This document shows, piece by piece, positions 7,979 through 16,873 of a DNA stretch of 57,915 nucleotides. The notes below the pieces were generated by a model that worked only from the letters and a program-made list of their open reading frames with translations, was not told the origin of the DNA and did not search any database. The translations under genes and the position numbers were made by a program. Each line of letters starts with the position of its first letter. Position 1 is the first letter of the stretch. The stretch comes from Methanothrix harundinacea (GTDB lineage Archaea > Halobacteriota > Methanosarcinia > Methanotrichales > Methanotrichaceae): NCBI GenBank assembly GCA_001509375.1, contig LGFT01000004.1, positions 1 to 57,915 of the forward strand, given 5' to 3'.

Positions 7979-8767
7979 TTAGACATAGGTCTTTTCCTTT
8001 TTGCAAACCAAGACCAGAAAATCAGGAATCCGAGCGCCATCAAGCCGCTCTGGATAGAGTATGGACCAAGATTCAGGAGGTTCAGGTTCCACCAACTGCA
8101 AAAGGCGAAATCCGCAAGAGATCAAGGAGTTCACAGTATCGCCTAGGGTCCGATGGAAGGCTATTGTAGGTTCCATCCCTGATTTTGGGCTCCAGGGGAC
8201 GAGAAACGGTCCCCTCTCGAAATAGCGGTCGACTTTTCTGTACAGCTTTTTTCCTTCTCCGTCCTTCACCCAGCCGAATACGGGGGTGGAAAAACACGGG
8301 TGGTTTACGATGTGGAGATAAATGCCACCAGGCTGTAAAAGACGGCTGAATTCCCTGAAGGCCCCCTCGAAATCTGCGGCGTCCTGGATGACATTGTTGG
8401 TGACTACAGCGTCAAAAGAACGGTCGGCCAAAAAGGGCAGAGAAGCTATATCTCCGTTATGATATGTGACCGATAAGGGGTCGGGTTGCTCTTCTGCCAG
8501 AGCAAGGGCCAACATCCGATGAGAACACTCCACAGCTGTAACAACGGCACCACGTTTGGCCAATTTCCGGCTCAGGTAGCCGTCGCCACAGCCGGCATCG
8601 AGTATGCGTTTCCCCCCGATATCTCCCAGCGTCTCAAATATTATAGGATCCAATAAATCTCGGCGGTTAGGGTCCTCCCCTCCGAAATTCCGGTGCCACG
8701 CATCTGCATTGCAGTTCCACCTTTCTGTGCTGTCATTCTGGGTATAACGCATCAGGTCTCCCCTCAC
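7979..8767 (-). CDS. SAM-dependent methyltransferase (class I)
   Basis: 262 residues. The SAM-binding motif I ILDAGCGDGYLS is at about residues 55-66, followed by an acidic residue at the end of strand 2 (VTAVECS), FDAVVTNNVIQD (motif IV region) and a LLQPGGIYLHIV strand. This is the Methyltransf_11/25 type. The substrate is not visible; small molecules, including quinone-like or sugar acceptors, are typical of the group. It is a single gene, convergent with the MTIP gene. Confidence 0.82.
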   Translation of the reverse strand: MRGDLMRYTQNDSTERWNCNADAWHRNFGGEDPNRRDLLDPIIFETLGDIGGKRILDAGCGDGYLSRKLAKRGAVVTAVECSHRMLALALAEEQPDPLSVTYHNGDIASLPFLADRSFDAVVTNNVIQDAADFEGAFREFSRLLQPGGIYLHIVNHPCFSTPVFGWVKDGEGKKLYRKVDRYFERGPFLVPWSPKSGMEPTIAFHRTLGDTVNSLISCGFRLLQLVEPEPPESWSILYPERLDGARIPDFLVLVCKKEKTYV

Positions 8768-8848
8768 TGCAATCAGGGTTTAACCGCTCTTCTTCAGTCT
8801 GCCCAGAATGGCCCGGCTGGGAACAGGCGATGATGCGTAACGTGTAGC

Positions 8849-9226
8849 CTAGAGAACGGTGACGCTGATGCTCGCCTGGCCGCTGGTTCCGGCTCCATCG
8901 ATGACCGTCAGGATGACGGTGTAACGCCCGTTGCTCATCTCCGAGGGCGGCTTCGAGAAGGACCTCTCGGTGGAGAGGGATCCGTCCAAAGACGACGACC
9001 AGCGATAAGAGTAGGGCGTCTTCCCGCCCGTCGCCTCGCCGTCGAACTTCACGGCCTCGTCGCCGGATAAGATCGAGCCTGTGGCGGGCGAGATTATCGA
9101 TACCACCAGCTCTGAGATCTGCTCGTCTGATGAGCCAGATGGCGTCCCTTCTTCGCTCTGATCCGAGCAGCCTGCCACGATGCAGGCTGCAAGGCAGATC
9201 AATAGAGAGATCGTCTTCGCGTTCAT
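8849..9226 (-). CDS. Secreted lipoprotein with one PKD/Ig-like domain
   Basis: 125 residues. There is a signal peptide with lipobox ACIVAGC giving Cys20 as lipidated residue, then a short Ser/Glu/Gly linker and a single beta-sandwich domain with SPATGSILSGDEAVKFDGEATGG, YRWSSSLDG and YTVILTVIDGAG, the classic PKD/Ig pattern. It is probably an envelope-anchored adhesion or binding domain. It lies just downstream of the CooC gene (20 bp) on the same strand and may share its transcript. Confidence 0.75.
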   Translation of the reverse strand: MNAKTISLLICLAACIVAGCSDQSEEGTPSGSSDEQISELVVSIISPATGSILSGDEAVKFDGEATGGKTPYSYRWSSSLDGSLSTERSFSKPPSEMSNGRYTVILTVIDGAGTSGQASISVTVL

Positions 9227-9245
9227 GATCGTTCAGAGATTTTGT

Positions 9246-10010
9246 TCAGGCGCTGAGGAGCTGGTCAGTGATCTTCTTTGCGGCCTGAACCGCCGGCGAG
9301 TCGTCGGGGAGGTCGAAGACCGTCTTCCCTTCGTAGGCGATATCTGTGAAATTGGGATCCTCGGGGATCGTGCCCAGGTACTTGAACCCCAGGCTCTCTG
9401 CGGTCTCTTTGACCTTCTCCAGCATATCGGGCCTGGTCTTGTTGGCGACGACGTAGTAGTTCCCGATCTCAGCCCCCACCTCAGCGGCCACATCTTTGAT
9501 CCGCTTGAGGGTGTCCAGGCTCACCTTGCTCGCGTCGGTCACGATTACGGCGTCGTGGATCCTGCCCGAGGTCTTCCTCGCGATGTGCTCCACCCCGGCC
9601 TCGCAGTCCATGAGGAGGTATTTGTAGGCCTCTCCCTCGACGGTCTTCTCGAAGACCGCCTGGAGGAGGTCGTTTACTGCGCAGAAGCAGCCCGCACCCT
9701 CCCCCCGGCCCATGATGAGCATATCGTAGCCGTCCTGCTCACCCTCCATCAGGAGAGTTTCGAAGAGGTTCTGGAATATATCGATCCCTGTCAGCTCTGG
9801 GCTCTCTTCCCGTTGCCGCTTGTACTTCTGCAGCATATCGGAGAGGGTCGGAGTCCCCTCCGCTCCCAGGAGGCATGCAAGACACTCGTTGGCGTCGGCG
9901 TCGATGGCCAACACCTCTCCCTCATTCCGCTTGACCAGCTCGCGCAGGATAAGGGCAGTGAGGGTGGTCTTGCCGGTGCCGCCTTTGCCGAAGAATCCCA
10001 GGATCTTCAT
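9246..10010 (-). CDS. cooC: CooC-type CO dehydrogenase maturation ATPase
   Basis: 254 residues of the MinD/NifH-like P-loop class. The deviant Walker A is GKGGTGKTT at residues 8-16, switch residues lie in AIDADAN, GCFCAVNDLL supplies the C-x-C pair typical of CooC, and MDCEAGVEHIARKTS is the expected switch II region. CooC dimers load nickel into the C-cluster of carbon monoxide dehydrogenase, which acetate-using methanogens carry in CODH/ACS. The gene overlaps the end of the S3Ae gene by four bases (ATGA), so it is translationally coupled to a ribosomal protein. A related ATPase for another Ni or Fe-S target cannot be excluded. Confidence 0.88.
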   Translation of the reverse strand: MKILGFFGKGGTGKTTLTALILRELVKRNEGEVLAIDADANECLACLLGAEGTPTLSDMLQKYKRQREESPELTGIDIFQNLFETLLMEGEQDGYDMLIMGRGEGAGCFCAVNDLLQAVFEKTVEGEAYKYLLMDCEAGVEHIARKTSGRIHDAVIVTDASKVSLDTLKRIKDVAAEVGAEIGNYYVVANKTRPDMLEKVKETAESLGFKYLGTIPEDPNFTDIAYEGKTVFDLPDDSPAVQAAKKITDQLLSA

Positions 10011-10603
10011 GAGGCAACGGGCCCCGCGAGAATTTCTGTCTTCCTGATCTCCACCCTGCGCAGCGGGTAGATCTCTTTTGCATCCCTGTAAATGTCGAGA
10101 GAGAGCCTTCCGAGGACGACCTCCTGGATGAACTGGTTGAGGTCGAGGGCTCCCGCCTTCTCCTGAATTATGCTCGTGGCGATGTTTCTGATCGACTTGA
10201 CCTGGGTGGTCCTCGCCCTCTTGACGGTGAAACAGCTCGGCTTGACCCTGACCTTGTAGCCGTCGCTGGTGGTGACGTCGATGATGGAGTCAATCCGTGA
10301 AGTCCTCCTCTTGACCAGGGACCGGACGTAATCGCTCGTAAGCTCATGGCCCACGAAACTGGTGTAGGCTGAGTCTCCGGCCACTTGGTCCACCTTGAAC
10401 TTGAGCTTGGTGTTCTGTTTGGAGAAGTTGTTCGTCAGCTCCCCCAAAGTGGTCTCTATGATCCTTCCCATCAGCTTGCTCGGATCGCTGGCCAGGGTCT
10501 CCCCGACGGGAGACTTTCCGAACATATCAGGACCCACGACTTTGTACCACTGCTTGGTCTTGACCTTCCTGCTGTCAGACTTTCTCTGTGACCTTCTAGC
10601 CAA
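10007..10603 (-). CDS. rps3ae: 30S ribosomal protein S3Ae
   Basis: 198 residues with the archaeal S3Ae/eS1 pattern: basic N-terminus, WYKVVGPDMFGKSPVGET, LGELTNNFSKQNTKLKFKV, GHELTSDYVRSLVKRRTSRID, and a C-terminal YPLRRVEIRKTEI. It is a small-subunit protein near the mRNA exit. The start is TTG at 10603, with GGAGG nine bases upstream. A TATA box lies at 10665-10673. The stop overlaps the start of the CooC-type gene. Confidence 0.95.
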   Translation of the reverse strand: MARRSQRKSDSRKVKTKQWYKVVGPDMFGKSPVGETLASDPSKLMGRIIETTLGELTNNFSKQNTKLKFKVDQVAGDSAYTSFVGHELTSDYVRSLVKRRTSRIDSIIDVTTSDGYKVRVKPSCFTVKRARTTQVKSIRNIATSIIQEKAGALDLNQFIQEVVLGRLSLDIYRDAKEIYPLRRVEIRKTEILAGPVAS

Positions 10604-10664
10604 TAAATATCCTCCAGTAAGGGTAATTGCTTCAGATAGCTTCAGAGTAGACCCAAGCTTACTG

Positions 10665-10673
10665 TATATAAAG
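10665..10673 (-). promoter_or_regulatory. TATA box of the S3Ae-CooC operon
   Basis: On the minus strand the sequence reads CTTTATATA, a strong archaeal box A, about 62 bp upstream of the S3Ae start. This predicts a leader of about 35-40 bases containing the GGAGG. Confidence 0.55.
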
Positions 10674-10678
10674 AGATC

Positions 10679-10709
10679 GCCCCTTCCACCGAATATGGGA
10701 GGAAGGGGC
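10679..10709 (-). terminator. Hairpin after the secreted-protein gene
   Basis: GCCCCTTCC (10679-10687) pairs perfectly with GGAAGGGGC (10701-10709) around a 13-base loop. It lies 9 bp past the stop of the leftward gene at 10718 and just before the S3Ae TATA box, so it probably separates the two transcription units. Confidence 0.5.
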
Positions 10710-10717
10710 GGGCCCGG

Positions 10718-12049
10718 TCAGCAGTCGAAGGGCCAGACGTAGATGTAGACGTAATTGCTCCAGTCGTTGCACTGGTAGCAGAGCAGGTGCCAGCCAGGGG
10801 CGTTGCTCTTAAACCAGGTAGTATACCACCCCTCCTTCTTGTAGCCGAGGCTCTTCACCTCGGGGGCGCAGTAGTACCCGGACTTGCAGGGCGGCCACTC
10901 GAAGGACCAGTACATCCCCGGCCGCTTGATCTTGGACCAGAGCTGAAGCCACTCGCCCTTCTGGGTGCTGGCCACCGTCGTCAGCTTGTTAGGGCGGATC
11001 TGGACGAAGTACTCGTTGTACTTCGATGCGGCCATCGGCGTATAGACCAGCCCGAAATCGGATATGGTGTCGGTGCCTTCGCCGTAGCCGGGAGGCGATA
11101 TGCTGCCCTTGCCGTCGTAGCTGTATCCGGTGGCGTAACTGCCGCAGCCAGTGGCATAAACGCCATAGCCTGAAACCCCGGCGTTCGGGGCACAGGCGCC
11201 CATACTATCGGTTGAATAGCTGTTGTATCCGGATCCATCGGTGGAGCCGCTGTAATCTGGAGCTGGCAGCCGCAGGTCTGTTGGCATCAGCCCTTCAGAT
11301 ACGGGGTCTGGTGGCGTGGGCGTGGCCGAGCCGAGGTTCGTCGAGAGGCCGCCGCTGCTCAAAGACGACGACGATGGCTTTGTCTGAGGCGCCTCTATCT
11401 TCGAATAGCTCGGATTCTTCTCTTCCGCGTATGATCCGCCATCGGGCCAGACATAAATGTAGACGTAGTTGCTGGACTTGTCGCAGTGGAAGCAGATTAT
11501 ATGCCAGCCTGGATCATCACCTTTGAACCAGCCCTTGAGATAGTCGGGCCAGGTCCAGAAACACCAGTTGACCGTCGGTGTGAGCTTGTTCGGGTACCAC
11601 TCGTAGACGAAGAAGTTTCCAGTATAGGCGACCTTCGCCCAGAGAGGAAGATACCCACCGTTGCTGCAGCCCGCCACCGTCGTAACGCCGTCGCGAGTCT
11701 GGACATAGAGCTTGTTCTGAGATTCGGCCGAGCCGGGCCAGTACCATGAGCCAGAGCCGGTTCCTGAAGTCCCATCCATACTGGACAGGACGGTCTCAGG
11801 AGGCGTGGCCGAGGTGAAGCTCAGTCGTTCGTCGGGAGATAAGCTGTACATATCTGGCGTCCCGAAGTCCAGCTCCGTGGGCGAATAGCCCTCCTCGTAA
11901 GGCCCTTTCAGGCTCGGAGCCTCGGCGTGGTACGATCCCATGGTATTGGTCGAGGCCGATCCTCCTGATTGTTCAACAGTCCCTACCGCGCCGAGGGCCG
12001 TCGGCGCCAACGCCAAAAGCGCTATCGCAAGATAAACTAAGCATTTCAT
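10718..12049 (-). CDS. Secreted Trp/Tyr-rich protein with two copies of a surface domain
   Basis: 443 residues with a clear signal peptide (MKCLVYLAIALLALAPTALG) and a GGAGG ribosome site before ATG 12049. Two copies of a domain of about 100 residues occupy roughly 110-210 and 335-443. Each has L/F-V-Q, then a G-x-L-x-L-W-x-K core, FxVYEWYP or SFEWPP, a Trp-rich middle, W-F-K, PGWH(I/L)(I/L)C and end-strand SNYVYIYVWP. A long Ser/Gly/Pro/Tyr-rich linker separates them. Paired Cys residues (C-x2-C near each end) suggest disulphides outside the cell. The same fold pattern recurs in the genes at 16863 and 37121. Function unknown; cell-surface binding is the likely role. Confidence 0.75.
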   Translation of the reverse strand: MKCLVYLAIALLALAPTALGAVGTVEQSGGSASTNTMGSYHAEAPSLKGPYEEGYSPTELDFGTPDMYSLSPDERLSFTSATPPETVLSSMDGTSGTGSGSWYWPGSAESQNKLYVQTRDGVTTVAGCSNGGYLPLWAKVAYTGNFFVYEWYPNKLTPTVNWCFWTWPDYLKGWFKGDDPGWHIICFHCDKSSNYVYIYVWPDGGSYAEEKNPSYSKIEAPQTKPSSSSLSSGGLSTNLGSATPTPPDPVSEGLMPTDLRLPAPDYSGSTDGSGYNSYSTDSMGACAPNAGVSGYGVYATGCGSYATGYSYDGKGSISPPGYGEGTDTISDFGLVYTPMAASKYNEYFVQIRPNKLTTVASTQKGEWLQLWSKIKRPGMYWSFEWPPCKSGYYCAPEVKSLGYKKEGWYTTWFKSNAPGWHLLCYQCNDWSNYVYIYVWPFDC

Positions 12050-12328
12050 GCTACCCCCTCCAAAACTCCCTTCGTTTCAGATCAACCCATTTAAGGCACT
12101 TATCTATTTAATATTTTTCGACTCGATCGGACGATAATCCCGCCCTTCCCACCAGGAGATGGTCATCGGTCCAATCTATGATATGAGATTGGATTTATAG
12201 CTATGGCAGGATGCCGCCATGAGACCGGTTTGAGCAACAAGTTTAATCTACAAGTTCTCTCAGAAATAATACGAAAAATATAGCTCCAGATCTGACCTTC
12301 TGGGCGCTTTTTATGCAGGTATCGCCTT

Positions 12329-13318
12329 ATGACACCCAGATTCGAAGAGGAGATAAGTCTCATCAAGAAGGTCATAGTGGACTTCGGTGAGGGTCGCAGA
12401 TCTAACCTGGCCATCATATCCGACCCCTTCTACGGTGAGTCAGAGCTGATGGATAGGGTCGAGGGGATGATAGAAGATGTGTGTATCAGGATCAACGCCC
12501 AATCTCTTATCCAAAGCCTTGAGATTCTGAAGGACTCACCCGGAAAGATCGTGATCGTCGAAGAGGCCCACCGCCTCTACCGCCGAACGATCGGCGGCTT
12601 TGACGCGATGAACCGGTTTTTGAATATGCTTCTCTTTTCGGATCGGCTCTTCATCACCACCTGGAACAGCGCTTCCTGGAGGTACCTCGATGAGGTCCTG
12701 GGCCTCGGGCGTCATTTCCCCCAGAAGGTCAGCCTATCCAAGATGAAGACAGATGAGATCCGGGAGATGCTCCTCTCCGGCTACGAGGAGGGAGAGCTGA
12801 CCTTCCTCGAGGGAGAGAGGGGTGACGAGGAGAAACGGAAGATCTTGAAGTGGGCAGGCCGCAAAAAGGCCCTGATGGGCCACAGCCTCGAGATACCTTA
12901 CCCGATGGTCGACGTGGGATCGATCAGGTCCCACCTCGACAGGAGCGAGAAGAAGTCGCCCGATGAGGTCTTCTTCGAGAAGCTCGCCCGGATCTCCGAC
13001 GGAAACCCCGGAGTCGCCGAGCTCCTCTGGAAAGAGGCTTTGGACTATCCTGAGGTCAGAAACGCCCTGAAGGACCCACCATCCATCGATCTCAGCCGCG
13101 AAGAGTCCTTCGCCCTCAGCATCGTCCTTTCCATGGGGTCAGCAAAGCTCGCTTATCTCTCAGATGTTCTGGAGCCATTGGGGATCTCTGCCCAGAATAT
13201 CGCAAACCTCTTGGAAGAGAGGGGGCTCGTCTCCATCGACGGAGAGGTGGCGTCGATGAGGGCCGAGGCCCTGAAGAGCGCTCTTGAGCACCTCCGAAGG
13301 CTGAGGCTGGTGTGGTAG
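12329..13318 (+). CDS. AAA/STAND-like ATPase-fold protein with degenerate P-loop
   Basis: 329 residues. A hydrophobic strand with acidic end IVIVEEAHRLYRR at about 74-86 looks like Walker B, LFITTWNSASWRY resembles sensor 1, and SDGNPGVAELLW is like the lid of Orc/STAND ATPases, with a winged-helix-like C-terminus (MGSAKLAYLSDVLEPLGIS). Where Walker A should be (ISDPFYGESELMDRV, residues 30-44) there is no GKT/S, so ATP hydrolysis is doubtful. It is followed after one base by the MscS gene, so it is almost certainly co-transcribed and may modulate that channel. The family is not recognised with certainty. Confidence 0.6.
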   Translation: MTPRFEEEISLIKKVIVDFGEGRRSNLAIISDPFYGESELMDRVEGMIEDVCIRINAQSLIQSLEILKDSPGKIVIVEEAHRLYRRTIGGFDAMNRFLNMLLFSDRLFITTWNSASWRYLDEVLGLGRHFPQKVSLSKMKTDEIREMLLSGYEEGELTFLEGERGDEEKRKILKWAGRKKALMGHSLEIPYPMVDVGSIRSHLDRSEKKSPDEVFFEKLARISDGNPGVAELLWKEALDYPEVRNALKDPPSIDLSREESFALSIVLSMGSAKLAYLSDVLEPLGISAQNIANLLEERGLVSIDGEVASMRAEALKSALEHLRRLRLVW

Positions 13319-13319
13319 G

Positions 13320-14189
13320 ATGGCAGATAATTCGGTGGCAGCGTACTCAAACCTCTCAGGGTCCGCGAACGTCCCTTCAAACATCCCGGACCTGGGCATC
13401 AACTCGTACACCGTGATCAACGCCCTTCTGGTTCTGGCCCTGGCCTACGTCGCCGCCCGCATCGCCGTCTTCCTCCTGACGGCCCTTTCTGAGAGGGTCT
13501 ATGAGCATCGGATCACCGTCAAGATGACGATCCCCATCGCGAAGTTCATCATCTACGGCTTCGCCTTATACCACATCGCGGGGTCGGTCTTCCAGCTCTC
13601 CGCCGTCCAGCTGGTGGCCTTCTGGGGCATAGCGGGCGCCGCGATAGGTTTCGGCCTCAAGGATAGGGTCGCCGAGATTGTAGGAGGGATAGTCATCGTC
13701 CTGGACAAACCCTACCAGGTCGGCGACAAGGTGACCATCGAGGACTATTACGGCGAGGTCCGGGACATAGGGATTAGGGCGACGAGGCTAGTCACCCCCG
13801 ATGACAACCTGGTCTCGGTCTCGAATCAACAGGCTCTCAACCAGATCCTGGCTAACGCCAACGCCGGAAGCCAGGAGATGATGGTGGTGATCGACCTCTT
13901 CATCGACTCGTCCTCAGACGCCTCAAGGGCTATGGAGATCCTGAGGGATGCGACGGTAACCTCCCGGTACGTCTACATATCCGACAAGAGACCGGTGACG
14001 ATCCTCCTCAAGGACTATCCCTTCTATCGGAGGGTGAGGTCCAAGGCCTACGTCTACGACCTGAGGGACGAGTTCCCCTTCGAGACGGACGTGACGAAGA
14101 GGGCCTGGGATGCCTTCGAGGCGGAGGGGATAGAGCCGCCGAAGGCGGGGGTCGTGGATCTTGGGGGCGGGTCCGCTATCGATAGTTGA
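13320..14189 (+). CDS. MscS-family mechanosensitive channel
   Basis: 289 residues with about three membrane helices (roughly 32-54, 70-92 and 94-116). The third carries the pore-lining Ala/Gly pattern WGIAGAAIGFGLKDRVAEIVGG. The beta domain VLDKPYQVGDKVTIEDYYGEVRDIGIRATRLVTPDDNLVSVSN follows directly, the classic MscS order, and then the C-terminal mixed alpha/beta part. The channel opens under membrane tension to release osmolytes. It is the second gene of the rightward cluster, one base after the ATPase-like gene. Confidence 0.9.
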   Translation: MADNSVAAYSNLSGSANVPSNIPDLGINSYTVINALLVLALAYVAARIAVFLLTALSERVYEHRITVKMTIPIAKFIIYGFALYHIAGSVFQLSAVQLVAFWGIAGAAIGFGLKDRVAEIVGGIVIVLDKPYQVGDKVTIEDYYGEVRDIGIRATRLVTPDDNLVSVSNQQALNQILANANAGSQEMMVVIDLFIDSSSDASRAMEILRDATVTSRYVYISDKRPVTILLKDYPFYRRVRSKAYVYDLRDEFPFETDVTKRAWDAFEAEGIEPPKAGVVDLGGGSAIDS

Positions 14190-14210
14190 AACTTTATGAG
14201 GTGACAAGAT

Positions 14211-15395
14211 ATGGGAGTTTATAGAGAGGTCAGGCCGGGGGTATTCTCCGTCGGCGTCATCGACTGGGACCGGCGGCTCTTCGACGAGCTGATACCGCTG
14301 CCGGACGGGACGAGCTACAACGCCTACGTAATTCGGGGAGGGGATAAGACCGCCCTCATCGACGCCGCAGATCCGCCCTTTGCGGAGGAGCTGCTGGATA
14401 ACATTGAGGCCCTCGGTCTCGACCGGCTCGACTACGTGGTAGCAAACCACGCCGAGCAGGACCACTCGGGAGCGATCCCGAAGGTCCTGGAGCGCTATTC
14501 GGACGCGTTGGTCGTCTGCACCCCCCGGTGCCGGGAGCTTCTGGAGAGCCACCTCAAGATCCCGGCCGAGAAGTTTGCGACCGTCGAGGATGGAGCGACT
14601 CTATCCCTCGGCGGAAAGACCCTGGAGTTTTTCTACACCCCCTGGGTCCACTGGCCCGAGACGATGGTCACGTACCTCCAGGAAGATAAAATCCTCTTCT
14701 CTTGCGACTTCTTTGGGTCCCACTTCGCCACCAGCGACCTCTTCGCCGATCAAAGGATCATCTATGAGCCGGCGAAGAGGTACTACGCCGAGATCATGAT
14801 GCCCTTCCGGGCGATCATAAGAAAAAATCTGGAGATCGTCGATTCTCTGGACCTGGAGCTGATCGTCCCAAGCCACGGCCCCATCTTCGACGATCCCTCC
14901 TTCATCATCGATGCCTACAAGGACTGGTCTTTCGACGATGTCAAAAACGAGGTGGTGATCCCCTTCGTCTCGATGCACGGGAGCACGCGGCTGATGGTGG
15001 ACCACCTGACCGACGCATTGATCGCCCGGGGGATCGGGGTGAAGAGGTTTGATATCGCCGCCTCGGACGTGGGCAAAATCGCTGAAGCCCTAGTCGACGC
15101 CGCGACCCTGGTCCTCGGGGCCTGCACCGTCCTTGCGGGGCCACACCCCAACGCCGCCACCGTCGCCATCCTGGCCAACGCGCTCCGTCCCAAGACACGG
15201 TTCGCCTCCATCGTCGGATCCTACGGCTGGGGCGGCAAGACGGTGAAGGCGATCCAGGGGATGATCCCCCTTTTGAAGGTGGAGCTCATCGACCCGGTTC
15301 TGGCGAAGGGCCTACCGACGGAGGAAGACTATCAGGCCCTCGACCGGCTCGCTGACGAGATCCTGAAGAGACACAGGGAGCTGGGGATAGCGTGA
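14211..15395 (+). CDS. fprA: FprA-type diiron flavoprotein (F420H2 oxidase family)
   Basis: 394 residues. The N-terminal metallo-beta-lactamase domain has the diiron motif H80-x-E82-x-D84-H85 (NHAEQDHSG), a second metal site around VHWPETM, SCDFFGSH and a late PSHGPI. The C-terminal flavodoxin domain begins IPFVSMHGSTRLMVDHL and ends with SYGWGGKTVKAI. This A-type flavoprotein in methanogens reduces oxygen to water with F420H2, protecting oxygen-sensitive enzymes. NO reduction is the alternative for the family. It starts 21 bp after MscS and is followed by a DsrE-like gene. Confidence 0.93.
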   Translation: MGVYREVRPGVFSVGVIDWDRRLFDELIPLPDGTSYNAYVIRGGDKTALIDAADPPFAEELLDNIEALGLDRLDYVVANHAEQDHSGAIPKVLERYSDALVVCTPRCRELLESHLKIPAEKFATVEDGATLSLGGKTLEFFYTPWVHWPETMVTYLQEDKILFSCDFFGSHFATSDLFADQRIIYEPAKRYYAEIMMPFRAIIRKNLEIVDSLDLELIVPSHGPIFDDPSFIIDAYKDWSFDDVKNEVVIPFVSMHGSTRLMVDHLTDALIARGIGVKRFDIAASDVGKIAEALVDAATLVLGACTVLAGPHPNAATVAILANALRPKTRFASIVGSYGWGGKTVKAIQGMIPLLKVELIDPVLAKGLPTEEDYQALDRLADEILKRHRELGIA

Positions 15396-15456
15396 GCGAC
15401 AACAGGCCATTAGAGGCAAAGAGGAAAGAGATGTGGGATATCGGGGTGATCTGGCG

Positions 15457-15822
15457 ATGACTGACGGCTGCTACAAGGGGAAGGTAGCCCTCTTCGCCTT
15501 CAACGGCGATCCCATGTGCTTTGCTCACGTATTGATAAACGCCCTCGACATGAAGGAGAAGAACTACGACGTCAGGGTGATCATCGAGGGGTCTGCAACG
15601 AAGCTGGTGGCGACGCTTGCGGACCCGGAGAAGCCTTTCGCGAGTCTTTACGAGAAGGTTAAGGCCGCCTGTCTGATCGACTGTGTCTGCAGGGCCTGCT
15701 CCGCCAAGATGGGATCTCTCAAGAGCGCCGAGGTGCAGGGACTTCCCATATGCGACGAGCTTTTGGGCCACCCCAGCATCGCCAGGTACATGGACGCCGG
15801 GTACACGGTGCTGACTTTCTGA
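15457..15822 (+). CDS. DsrE-like small Cys-containing protein
   Basis: 121 residues. It opens YKGKVALFAFNGDPMCFAHVL, has the DsrE/F-like beta-alpha-beta pattern (YDVRVIIEGSATK), and a Cys-rich section CLIDCVCRAC that could handle sulfur or metal. Members of this fold relay sulfur or act in redox, but the exact role is unknown here. ATG 15457 is preferred (GGTGAT lies upstream); a GTG at 15433 is possible. Its place between FprA and PanE suggests co-transcription with the oxygen-defence flavoprotein. Confidence 0.65.
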   Translation: MTDGCYKGKVALFAFNGDPMCFAHVLINALDMKEKNYDVRVIIEGSATKLVATLADPEKPFASLYEKVKAACLIDCVCRACSAKMGSLKSAEVQGLPICDELLGHPSIARYMDAGYTVLTF

Positions 15823-15844
15823 TCCCGATGGGGCGCAGAGATTC

Positions 15845-16873
15845 ATGGCGAAGGTCTTGATCTATGGGGCGGGTTCGATAGGCTCGTTCTTCGGCTACCT
15901 TCTTTCAGAGGTTGTGGTGGGCGATGGTGGAAAGGAAGAGAACCGTACTCCCATCGTCGAGAACGTGGCCCTTCTGGGAAGGAGGGGCCACATCGGGAAG
16001 ATAAGAGAGAAGGGGCTCGAGGTCGCCCTGACTGAAGGAGACATCCCCCTCTCGATCCGCTTCAGATACACCTTCGCCGACCTCGACGAGCTGGCGAGGT
16101 CGGAGTTCGTCCCCGAGGTCGTCGTCGTCACCGTCAAGACCCCTTCTCTAACTGCGATCGCGAAGGAGATCAAGGAGTCTGGCCTCCTCGCGAATAAGCT
16201 CTCTGACGCCTGGTTCGTCCTCTTGATGAACGGGATGGGAAACCGGGAGAGGTTCGACCTCCCCGACGATCGCATCTTTGAGGGAATCACCTCCATCGGC
16301 GTCGTCTTCTCTGGGGAAGGGGGGATCGAGCTGAAGGGGAGGGGAAAGACCGTCTTCGAGGCCGAGATCGGCGAGGATCTGAAAGAGTTCCTCGAGGTCC
16401 GGCTCTCGGAGAAGGGCTTTGTGGCGGAGTTTGCTGTGGACTTCAGGGCCCAGCAGTGGATGAAGCTCTTCGCCAACGCCGTCATAAACCCGATAACTGC
16501 CCTGACCCGGGAGAAGAACGGGATCGTCCTCTCAGAGCACCTGGCGGGCGTCGTGGAGACGATCGTTGGAGAGTGTGTGGCAGTCGCAGAAAAGGAGGGA
16601 CAGAAGTTCGACGAGCGGGAGGTCCTAAAGTTCGTCCGGAACGTCGCCAAAGAGACCTCCGCCAACACCTCCAGCATGCTCCAGGACGTCCTCCGGGGAA
16701 GGTGGACTGAGATCGACTCGATAAACGGCTATATTTTCGACATCGCGGCGAAGCACGACACGAAGGTTTTGGCCAACGAGATGTTGTGCGGACTTGTTAA
16801 GGCGATAGAAACGCGTGAAACAAAGGTGGCAGCCTCAGATCGACTGCCACGAAATGTCAAAGTTAAAGGTTGA
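15845..16873 (+). CDS. panE: 2-dehydropantoate 2-reductase (ketopantoate reductase)
   Basis: 342 residues. The N-terminal dinucleotide fold is VLIYGAGSIGSFFGYLLSE, followed by VVVVTVKTPS, MNGMGN, and the C-terminal helical domain with a Lys-Asn pair region (QWMKLFANAVINPITAL) and NTSSMLQDVLRGRWTEIDSING, all family hallmarks. It reduces ketopantoate to pantoate for coenzyme A synthesis. An insertion of about 15 residues after GYLLSEVVV (Gly/Lys/Glu-rich) lengthens it relative to the usual 300. Its 3' end overlaps the convergent secreted-protein gene by 11 bp. Confidence 0.88.
   Translation: MAKVLIYGAGSIGSFFGYLLSEVVVGDGGKEENRTPIVENVALLGRRGHIGKIREKGLEVALTEGDIPLSIRFRYTFADLDELARSEFVPEVVVVTVKTPSLTAIAKEIKESGLLANKLSDAWFVLLMNGMGNRERFDLPDDRIFEGITSIGVVFSGEGGIELKGRGKTVFEAEIGEDLKEFLEVRLSEKGFVAEFAVDFRAQQWMKLFANAVINPITALTREKNGIVLSEHLAGVVETIVGECVAVAEKEGQKFDEREVLKFVRNVAKETSANTSSMLQDVLRGRWTEIDSINGYIFDIAAKHDTKVLANEMLCGLVKAIETRETKVAASDRLPRNVKVKG

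Noticed and set aside
9180-10070. Long open frame opposite the CooC-type gene
   Set aside because: Shadow frame; the CooC and S3Ae reading is complete and has family motifs.
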